Shown: in pieces, positions 1 to 4,885 of the stretch
Numbering within the stretch: position 1 is the stretch's first letter
Layout: each line of letters starts with the position of its first letter
Assembly (NCBI GenBank): GCA_946480345.1
Contig: CAMLJR010000172.1
Location: 1 to 5,462 of the forward strand
Source of the DNA: an uncultured Spongiibacteraceae bacterium
GTDB taxonomy: Bacteria > Pseudomonadota > Gammaproteobacteria > Pseudomonadales > CAMLJR01
Direction of reading: 5' to 3'
Length of the DNA: 5,462 nt
The notes under the pieces: generated by a model
Seen by the model: the letters and a program-made list of their open reading frames with translations, nothing else
Databases searched by the model: none
What the model was told of the DNA's origin: nothing
Made by a program: the position numbers and the translations under genes

Positions 1-1023
1 ACCTCCAGCCTTCCGAGCAAGTATCGATTGCGCCGTGGCGAGGACCGCTTCTTCTACCGGTCTAAATTTAACCCCCGTCAGTTCGGTCACATAATCGGCA
101 TTGGCGATGGAGCGAATGCCAACTTCTGCGCGAATAGTGCGAACGCTCGGAACCAGCAACTTCATTAAGCTGACCAAAAAAGGCGAAAAGTCCGACTGCG
201 GAATTTTATCCTTGAGCTGTGGATATGCTTTACGGAGAAGCTGAGCCATCTCCCCGAACGAAAGGGTTCCGCTGGTGCCAATCAACCGTCGGCCACCTGC
301 CTCCTTCAAAACCATGGCAGCCACATGCAATTCGGCCAGATCGCGCACATCCACCAGCGGATTTGCTATCGGGAGGGTTTTTGGCATGGCGCCTTCCAGC
401 ATCATCCTGATGATTTCGGTCGAGGTGCTGCCATCCTTACCCATAGTAGGCCCGACCACGACTCCGGGATTGATGACGACCAGCTTTTCTCGCCCCGCCT
501 TCTTTGCCCAATCCCATGCCGCAAGTTCAGCCCTGGTTTTGGAAACAGCATAGGGGTGTGTTTCAGACCACTCTGGATCAGTCCAGTCGTTCTCAGAAAA
601 GTGAAATGCCGTTTTCGGGCGCCCGGCGCGATACATCATTGCGGCAATTGATGACGTCAATACAACGCGTTTGACATTTTCTTTAAGCGCCGCATTCAGC
701 ACGCGCAGTGTTCCGCCAAGCGCCTCTGGCACCAATGCTTCTTTGTGGCGAGGCTGTTCAAGCGGGAAAGGTGACGCGACATGCTGTACATAATCACAAC
801 CTTCTACCGCAGCCGCCCATCCGTCATCTGACGTCAAATTGGCAATGACAAAACTGAGGTTGTCGACATCGGCACCCGCTTCAATCAAATCATGACGAAC
901 ACTCTCTTCCTTGCCGGGTGAGCGCAACGTTCCTCTGACGTTATAGCCCTTACGTAACAAGGCTAGCGCCACATACTTGGCAACAAATCCACTTATTCCG
1001 GTAACAAGTACGGTTCCGCTCAC
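1..1023 (-). CDS. Extended SDR NAD(P)-dependent oxidoreductase, dihydroflavonol/aldehyde reductase-like (3' end outside window)
   Basis: The minus strand reads open for 341 codons from a GTG at 1023-1021 to the window edge, with no stop, so the C-terminus is cut. Residues 8-15 (TGISGFVA) are the extended-SDR dinucleotide motif TGxxGxxA. HVASPF (81-86), VLTSS (121-125) and YAVSK (158-162) match the family pattern, giving Ser124/125, Tyr158 and Lys162 as likely catalytic residues. NPGVVVGP (185-192) and the PLVDVRDLAELH stretch (222-233) are typical of the dihydroflavonol-4-reductase / Gre2-like aldehyde reductase group. Such enzymes reduce a carbonyl with NADPH in the cytosol; the substrate cannot be read from sequence. 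The start is supported by GGGGAG at 1031-1036, six bases upstream. Family members are about 340-350 residues, so little is missing. The gene is divergent from everything else here and has visibly lower GC than the ABC genes, which may point to separate ancestry. Confidence 0.9.
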   Translation of the reverse strand, partial: MSGTVLVTGISGFVAKYVALALLRKGYNVRGTLRSPGKEESVRHDLIEAGADVDNLSFVIANLTSDDGWAAAVEGCDYVQHVASPFPLEQPRHKEALVPEALGGTLRVLNAALKENVKRVVLTSSIAAMMYRAGRPKTAFHFSENDWTDPEWSETHPYAVSKTRAELAAWDWAKKAGREKLVVINPGVVVGPTMGKDGSTSTEIIRMMLEGAMPKTLPIANPLVDVRDLAELHVAAMVLKEAGGRRLIGTSGTLSFGEMAQLLRKAYPQLKDKIPQSDFSPFLVSLMKLLVPSVRTIRAEVGIRSIANADYVTELTGVKFRPVEEAVLATAQSILARKAGG

Positions 1024-1030
1024 TACATTC

Positions 1031-1036
1031 TCCCCG
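1031..1036 (-). promoter_or_regulatory. Ribosome binding site for the SDR reductase
   Basis: On the minus strand GGGGAG lies six bases before the GTG at 1023-1021. It decides in favour of this non-ATG start. The nearby ATG (1029-1027) is out of frame and is followed at once by a TAG. Confidence 0.7.
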
Positions 1037-1109
1037 TTAAAAAATACTTGGCGGAATCAACACTGAGGTGCAATACCCTTAATTGCCAAAGAATATCGCA
1101 TTCGGCGTT

Positions 1110-1138
1110 TTGAGCCGAGCGATTTTCTTGGCTATAAC
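1110..1138 (+). promoter_or_regulatory. Candidate sigma70 promoter reading toward the RAYT and ABC genes
   Basis: TTGAGC at 1110-1115 (4/6 to TTGACA) and TATAAC at 1133-1138 (5/6 to TATAAT) are separated by exactly 17 bases. The predicted transcription start is near 1145. The -10 box ends one base before the left inverted-repeat end of the RAYT element at 1139, so the promoter lies just outside the apparent element. It could drive the RAYT, and by read-through the ABC operon. It may originally have been the promoter of the ABC operon. This is a pattern match only. Confidence 0.5.
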
Positions 1139-1162
1139 CGGGGTCAAGTCTTGAATCTTGAA
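1139..1162 (+). repeat. Left inverted repeat of the RAYT element
   Basis: The repeat begins CGGGGTCAAG and continues TCTTGAATCTTGAA. It is the reverse complement of 2029-2052 except for one position (A here at 1146, where the complement of the right copy reads G). It contains an internal tandem of TCTTGAA. A TTG codon at 1151 inside it is in frame with the transposase but is unlikely to be its start. Confidence 0.8.
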
Positions 1163-1192
1163 TTTTCTGCTCCGGCTCTCTACTCTGCGCTC

Positions 1193-2047
1193 ATGGCCAG
1201 ACCCCTCCGAATCGAATTTGCCGGCGCTCTGTATCACATCACCTCTCGCGGCGATGGTCGCGAAGATATTTATCTGGACGGCACAGATCGCACGCTGTTT
1301 CTTGAGGTGGTCGGTGAGGTATGCGCGCAGTTTAATTGGCTGTGCCACGCGTACTGTCTGATGGACAATCACTATCATTTGCTGATTGAAACGCGCGAGG
1401 GGAATTTATCGCGCGGCATGCGGCAGTTAAACGGCGTGTATACGCAAAAGTTCAATCGGCGACATGGTCGTGTCGGGCATGTATTTCAGGGTCGTTACAA
1501 AGCGATTCTGGTCCACAAAGACGGTTATTTGCTGGAGCTGGCGCGCTATATCGTGCTGAACCCGGTGCGTGCGCAGATGGTGCGTGCCGCGAAAGATTGG
1601 CCGTGGAGCAGTTATCGCGCGACGGCAGATAGCGCAGAGGCGCCAGCGTGGCTGTATACCGATTGGTTGCTTTCCGCTTTTGCGGCGCGCCGGCGTGAGG
1701 CGGTACAGCGTTATCGAGAATTTGTGGCGCAAGGCAAAGGCCAGCCATCGCCGTGGCAACAGTTAAAAAATCAGATTTATCTCGGCGACGATAAGTTCGT
1801 TGAAAAAATGCAGCGGAAAGTTGCTAGCGATGCTCCGCTGGGCGACGTGCCAGCGCTACACAAGCGTCCGGTCGCCAAACCGCTTGCCGATTACGAGCGC
1901 AAATTCAAAGCGCGCGATGACGCCATTGTGGCCGCGTTTCGTGGCGGCGGGCATACGCAAAAAGCGATAGCGGACTATTTTGGATTGCATTACTCGTCGG
2001 TGAGTAAAATTTTGAAGAAGCTCGATGATTCAAGATTCAAGACCTGA
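1193..2047 (+). CDS. REP-associated tyrosine transposase (RAYT, Y1_Tnp/HUH family) with C-terminal HTH
   Basis: The protein has 284 residues. MARPLRIEFAGALYHITSRG at the N-terminus is the characteristic opening of RAYTs and fixes the ATG at 1193, although no clear SD precedes it. The HUH metal-binding motif is NHYHLL (His60, Tyr61, His62). The conserved ARYIVLNPVRA segment (117-127) carries Tyr119, the likely nucleophile that attaches covalently to cut single-stranded DNA. GHVFQGRYK (95-103) is another family signature. After residue 127 comes a long C-terminal extension ending in a helix-turn-helix-like region (about 243-276, with HTQKAIADYFGLHYSSVSKI), probably for DNA binding. Family knowledge says such enzymes nick and join REP/BIME palindromes. 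All core residues are present, so the gene looks intact. Its last codons (SRFKT, stop TGA 2045-2047) lie in the right terminal repeat and overlap the start of the ABC binding-protein gene in another frame. Confidence 0.93.
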   Translation: MARPLRIEFAGALYHITSRGDGREDIYLDGTDRTLFLEVVGEVCAQFNWLCHAYCLMDNHYHLLIETREGNLSRGMRQLNGVYTQKFNRRHGRVGHVFQGRYKAILVHKDGYLLELARYIVLNPVRAQMVRAAKDWPWSSYRATADSAEAPAWLYTDWLLSAFAARRREAVQRYREFVAQGKGQPSPWQQLKNQIYLGDDKFVEKMQRKVASDAPLGDVPALHKRPVAKPLADYERKFKARDDAIVAAFRGGGHTQKAIADYFGLHYSSVSKILKKLDDSRFKT

Positions 2048-2903
2048 CCCCGCTCGGGCTGTTCGGGGTTTTCTATTCGGCATGCTGCTGGCTCTGAGCA
2101 TTTGCGCGCCGAGTTATGCTGCTGCGCCGCAGCGCATCGCGTCGCTGAATTTATGCACCGATCAACTGCTGCTGATGCTGGTGCCGCGCGCACGAATCGC
2201 ATCCGTCACCGATTGGGCGATTCGGCCCGAAAGCTCGTACATGGCCGCTGCCGCGCAAGGGCTGACGTTGAATCATGGTCTCGTCGAAAGCGTGTTGCCG
2301 CAGCATCCCGATCTGATTCTCGCCGGTGAATACACCGATCACACGATGGTGAATTTGCTGCGCAAACTGGGCTATCGCGTCGAAGTGGTGAAAGTGCCGC
2401 AGAACATTGAGCAGGCGCGCGAGCACATTTTGCGTTTCGGCGAACTGGTCGGCGAAGCCGAGGGCGCGCGAAAAATCGTCGCGACGATGGATGCGCGGCT
2501 GCAAAACATCGAGCGGCAATTGCAACAGCATCGTCCCGAATTGGCGGCGGCTTACGCGCCCAACGGTATGACGGTGGGGCGCGGCGCGGTGCTCGCTGAA
2601 ATCATCGAACGCGCCGGTTGGCGCAATCTGGGAACCGAAATGGATATACGCGGCTATGGCAATCTCGCGCTCGAACAACTCGTCGCTGCGCAGCCCAGGC
2701 TGCTGGTGCTCGATGTGACGGCGGAAAATACCGGCGGCGGTTCGATTGCGCACAGTTATCTGCAACACCCGGCGCTGGCGGCGATTGCGAAAAACGCGCG
2801 TGTGGTGACGATGCCGCCGAGCCTGTCCGAGTGCATTGGGCCGATGACCGTCGATGCGATCGAGTTGCTGCTCCCATCTTCAAATCGAGTGACGCAGCGA
2901 TGA
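2025..2903 (+). CDS. Periplasmic substrate-binding protein of an iron-chelate/cobalamin ABC importer (BtuF/FecB-like)
   Basis: The 292-residue product is an exported class III binding protein (Periplasmic_binding_2, TroA/BtuF/FhuD fold). It would capture a metal chelate or corrinoid in the periplasm and dock on the permease encoded next. Visible features are an n-region with Arg6, Arg11 and Arg14, a hydrophobic core about 16-28 (FLFGMLLALSICA), and a likely cleavage after Ala32 (SYA|A). The N-lobe opens with RIASLNLCTDQLL (37-49) and PDLILAGEY (95-103). ERAGW (195-199) marks the C-lobe, and both lobes are typical of the family. There is no lipobox, although a Cys sits at 27. The start is ambiguous. 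The ATG at 2025 lies inside the end of the RAYT gene (weak GAAGAAG, four bases upstream). An in-frame ATG at 2082 would give a leader without positive charge. The stop overlaps the permease start (ATGA). Whether the ligand is vitamin B12, a siderophore or heme is open. Confidence 0.85.
   Translation: MIQDSRPDPARAVRGFLFGMLLALSICAPSYAAAPQRIASLNLCTDQLLLMLVPRARIASVTDWAIRPESSYMAAAAQGLTLNHGLVESVLPQHPDLILAGEYTDHTMVNLLRKLGYRVEVVKVPQNIEQAREHILRFGELVGEAEGARKIVATMDARLQNIERQLQQHRPELAAAYAPNGMTVGRGAVLAEIIERAGWRNLGTEMDIRGYGNLALEQLVAAQPRLLVLDVTAENTGGGSIAHSYLQHPALAAIAKNARVVTMPPSLSECIGPMTVDAIELLLPSSNRVTQR
2029..2052 (+). repeat. Right inverted repeat of the RAYT element
   Basis: This stretch begins TTCAAGATTCAAGACC and ends TGACCCCG. 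It pairs with 1139-1162 with one mismatch. It has a double coding role: frame one gives the C-terminal SRFKT of the transposase, and another frame gives residues 3-9 of the long form of the binding protein. Confidence 0.8.
2047..2072 (+). terminator. Terminator-like hairpin at the end of the RAYT gene, inside the binding-protein leader
   Basis: ACCCCG (2047-2052) pairs with CGGGGT (2064-2069) around an 11-base loop, and the T run at 2069-2072 follows. The shape fits a short intrinsic terminator right after the RAYT stop codon. The stem is only 6 bp, the T run is short, and it lies in the signal-peptide coding region if translation starts at 2025. It could lower read-through into the ABC genes, or be chance. 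Confidence 0.3.
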
Positions 2904-3898
2904 GCGCTATTCATGCGGTGTCGAATCGCCGCCTGCTTTCTGTGCTGATCGGCCTATTGATTGCGGCGTTTTTTATTGCGCTGCAACAGGGGCCGGTCGC
3001 GCTCGATTGGGTGGCGGCGCTGCACCAACCGCGCGATTCGATTCATGGCGTGATTTTCTGGCAGGTGCGCTTGCCGCGCGCGTTTCTCGCGGTGTGCGTG
3101 GGCGCGTCGCTCGGTATTGCCGGCGCCAGTCTGCAAGGCTTGTTGCGCAATCCGCTGGCCGGGCCCGACCTGCTCGGCGTTTCCAGTTGCGCCGCGCTCG
3201 GTGCGGTATTGAGTTTGTATTTCGGTTTGGCGACGTTGAGCTGGATCGTGCTGCCGTTGGGTGGCATCGCCGGTGCGGCGGTCGCGGTGCTGTTGATATT
3301 TCTGTTGGCGGGACGTCGGGCGAGTCTGCTGACACTGATTCTGGCCGGCATTGCCGTCAACGCGGTGATGTCGTCGTTTATCGCGCTCGCGCTGAATTTC
3401 TCGCCGAATCCGTTCGCGCTGAGCGAGATGATGTACTGGCTGCTCGGCTCGCTCGCCAATCGCAGCGGCAATGATGTGCTGGTCGGCGTGCCGTTCATGC
3501 TGGTGGGATCGCTGCTGCTGTTGTCGTGCGGGCGCTATCTCGATGCGCTGACGCTAGGCGAAGAGACCGCGCAGTCGCTCGGCTTTCCCGCGGCGAAATT
3601 GCGTCTGCGTATTGTCGTTGGCGTCGCGCTTGCGGTCGGGGCCGCAGTCGCTGTAAGCGGCAATATCGGCTTCGTCGGTCTTGTGGTGCCGCATCTGCTG
3701 CGACCGTGGGTTGGTTACGAACCGCGCCGTCTGCTGCTATCCAGCGCGCTCGGTGGCGCGATTCTGCTGCTCGTTGCGGACATGGCGGTGCAGTGGCTAT
3801 CGCCGAGTGGCGGTTTGAAACTCGGCGTCGTCACCGCATTGATCGGCGGTCCCTTCTTCCTGCACTTGATTGTTAAACAACGCGAGGTGTTGCGATGA
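2900..3898 (+). CDS. FecCD-family ABC importer permease (BtuC/FecD-like)
   Basis: The 332-residue polytopic inner-membrane protein has the usual length for FecCD/BtuC permeases, which dimerise to form the translocation path for iron chelates or vitamin B12. Family signatures appear in order: RLPR (57-60), the QGLLRNPLAGPDLLGVS segment (79-95), WLLGSL (180-185), LGEETAQSLG (219-228), SGNIGFVGLVVPHLLR (253-268), and LKLGVVTALIGGPFFLHL (306-323). Hydrophobic stretches, the first at about 12-28, occur throughout and are compatible with about ten membrane helices. A longer frame open from 2618 exists, but its first 94 codons are only an out-of-frame reading of the binding-protein gene. The ATG at 2900 overlaps the upstream stop as ATGA, typical of translational coupling. 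The gene is GC-rich. Family membership is certain; ligand class is not. Confidence 0.92.
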   Translation: MSAIHAVSNRRLLSVLIGLLIAAFFIALQQGPVALDWVAALHQPRDSIHGVIFWQVRLPRAFLAVCVGASLGIAGASLQGLLRNPLAGPDLLGVSSCAALGAVLSLYFGLATLSWIVLPLGGIAGAAVAVLLIFLLAGRRASLLTLILAGIAVNAVMSSFIALALNFSPNPFALSEMMYWLLGSLANRSGNDVLVGVPFMLVGSLLLLSCGRYLDALTLGEETAQSLGFPAAKLRLRIVVGVALAVGAAVAVSGNIGFVGLVVPHLLRPWVGYEPRRLLLSSALGGAILLLVADMAVQWLSPSGGLKLGVVTALIGGPFFLHLIVKQREVLR

Positions 3899-4689
3899 CG
3901 TTGCTCGCCGCAGAGCGCGTTTCGCTCGTGATCGAAGGCCGCGCGATTCTCGACGATATCAGCGTCGAGCTGCGTGCTGGCGAATGTGTCGGTTTGATCG
4001 GCCCGAACGGCGCCGGCAAAACCACGTTGCTGCGTGTACTCGCGAATCTGCTCTCTCCCGAGCGCGGCATCGCGACGCTCGACGGCATCGAGCTGACACA
4101 CATCGCGCCGGCGCAATTAGCCAGACGCTGTGCGTATTTAGCGCAAGGCGCACCGGCGCATTGGCCGGTTGAGGTTGAGACCGTCGTTGCGCTGGGACGG
4201 CTACCGCATCTGGCGTGGTGGCAGCGGCCGGATCACGACGACAAGCGCGCCATAGATGAAGCGTTAGAGCTGGCTGAAGTCACGCATCTACGCAAACGGC
4301 TCGTCACGACGCTGTCCGGCGGCGAGCGCATGCGCGTGTTGCTGGCGCGGATTTTTGCTTCACAACCGCAACTGATTCTCGCCGACGAACCGGTTGCCGC
4401 GCTTGATCCTTACCACCAACTGCATGTGATGGAGTTGCTGCGCGACCACGCGCACCGCATGCAGGATGGCAAGCCACATGGCGCAGTGCTGGCGGTGCTG
4501 CATGACCTCAATCTGGCTGCGCGATTTTGCGATCGGTTGGTGCTGATCGCGGACGGCCGCGTGCATTCGTCAGGCCCGGTTCGCGAAGTGCTGACGCCCG
4601 ACAACCTGCAACAGGTCTACGGCATCACCGCGCGCGTTCAGGATACCGGCGAGCAATTCAGTGTTATCCCGTGGCAGCGCAGCCGCTAG
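3895..4689 (+). CDS. ABC importer ATP-binding protein (BtuD/FecE/FhuC-like)
   Basis: The 264-residue cytoplasmic ATPase should power the permease encoded just upstream; its ATG overlaps that stop codon as ATGA. All catalytic elements are intact: Walker A GPNGAGKT (36-43), Q-loop Gln84, signature LSGGE (140-144), Walker B LILADEP (160-166) with catalytic Glu165, D-loop ALD (169-171) and H-loop His203 (VLHDLNLAARFCD). The VVALGRLPH stretch (97-105) and the VLTPDNLQQVYGI ending are characteristic of the iron-siderophore/B12/heme group. The signature reads LSGGE instead of the more common LSGGQ, a frequent variant in this group. The gene is the last of the ABC set, and its TAG stop is embedded in a 10-bp palindrome (4683-4692). 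Confidence 0.93.
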   Translation: MTLLAAERVSLVIEGRAILDDISVELRAGECVGLIGPNGAGKTTLLRVLANLLSPERGIATLDGIELTHIAPAQLARRCAYLAQGAPAHWPVEVETVVALGRLPHLAWWQRPDHDDKRAIDEALELAEVTHLRKRLVTTLSGGERMRVLLARIFASQPQLILADEPVAALDPYHQLHVMELLRDHAHRMQDGKPHGAVLAVLHDLNLAARFCDRLVLIADGRVHSSGPVREVLTPDNLQQVYGITARVQDTGEQFSVIPWQRSR

Positions 4690-4692
4690 CGG

Positions 4693-4722
4693 TTGAAATA
4701 TGCACATTTTCCTGTCGATAAT
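4693..4722 (+). promoter_or_regulatory. Candidate sigma70 promoter for the HNH gene
   Basis: TTGAAA (4693-4698, 5/6) and GATAAT (4717-4722, 5/6) are separated by 18 bases, directly after the ABC operon stop. The expected transcription start is around 4729. That would give a leader of about 155 bases before the HNH start, containing the hairpins at 4746-4776, 4781-4794 and 4814-4843. Confidence 0.4.
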
Positions 4723-4745
4723 GGGGCAGTTCTCTCTACCAGGCC

Positions 4746-4776
4746 GTTGAAATACATCGTCCTGATGCATTTCAAC
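4746..4776 (+). other. Strong stem-loop in the spacer after the ABC operon (possible weak terminator or attenuator)
   Basis: GTTGAAATACATC (4746-4758) pairs with GATGCATTTCAAC (4764-4776) at 12 of 13 positions around the five-base loop GTCCT. Only three Ts follow, so a classic Rho-independent terminator is not convincing. The sequence GTTGAAATA also occurs at 4692-4700, giving a second possible partner for the 3' arm. Confidence 0.6.
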
Positions 4777-4780
4777 TTTC

Positions 4781-4794
4781 GCGGCTAGCGCCGC
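4781..4794 (+). repeat. Small GC-rich hairpin
   Basis: GCGGC (4781-4785) and GCCGC (4790-4794) form a 5-bp stem with a TAGC loop. It includes a GCTAGCG (4784-4790) complementary to CGCTAGC at 4684-4690. Confidence 0.4.
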
Positions 4795-4813
4795 ATTAGC
4801 GCATCCTGCGTTT

Positions 4814-4843
4814 CGCGATAACCCGGCGTTCCCGATTATCGCG
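4814..4843 (+). repeat. 8-bp perfect inverted repeat upstream of the HNH gene
   Basis: CGCGATAA (4814-4821) and TTATCGCG (4836-4843) are exact inverted copies separated by 14 bases. Such spacing fits either an RNA stem-loop in the leader or a dimeric repressor operator. There is no T tract, so it is not a terminator. Confidence 0.45.
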
Positions 4844-4875
4844 GCCAGTCGTTGCGAGGTGCGTAGTAGAAGTAC

Positions 4876-4879
4876 GGAG
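4876..4879 (+). promoter_or_regulatory. Ribosome binding site for the HNH endonuclease
   Basis: GGAG sits six bases before the GTG at 4886. It favours this start over an in-frame GTG at 4859, which has no comparably placed SD. Confidence 0.65.
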
Positions 4880-4885
4880 CGTCGT

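Larger units (their letters stand above)
1139..2052 (+). mobile_element. RAYT element bounded by 24-bp imperfect inverted repeats
   Basis: The transposase gene is enclosed by inverted repeats that match at 23 of 24 positions, giving an apparent unit of about 914 bp. The right repeat overlaps the last codons of the transposase, so the ends are tightly tied to the gene. No target-site duplication is apparent, which fits single-strand HUH chemistry but does not prove mobility. Many RAYTs are single-copy and act on REP palindromes instead of moving themselves. The true boundaries could lie a few bases further out. Confidence 0.55.

Noticed and set aside
1030..1100. Promoter for the minus-strand reductase
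   Set aside because: TTGCAC and TATTCT-like fragments exist on that strand, but no pair has acceptable spacing and match, so none is annotated.
1102..1118. TCGGC/GCCGA hairpin in the divergent intergenic region
   Set aside because: The stem is only 5 bp with no T tract and overlaps the -35 box. It is not convincing as a terminator or operator.
1151..1192. Upstream TTG start for the transposase, adding 14 residues
   Set aside because: It lies inside the left terminal repeat, and the extra residues are not family-like. MARPLRIEFAG from 1193 matches the usual RAYT N-terminus. A GGGG seven bases before the TTG keeps a small doubt.
1024..1192. Cobalamin riboswitch upstream of the transporter
   Set aside because: No B12-box-like core or suitable long structured leader could be recognised in this short region, or inside the RAYT gene region up to 2025.
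2151..2768. 205-codon open frame on the minus strand inside the binding-protein gene
   Set aside because: It is antisense to a clearly conserved protein, has no recognisable motif and is rich in residues expected from a mirrored GC-rich frame.
2618..2899. Extended N-terminus of the permease (94 extra codons)
   Set aside because: It is an out-of-frame reading of the binding-protein gene, without membrane character. The ATG at 2900 gives the normal family length and the ATGA overlap.
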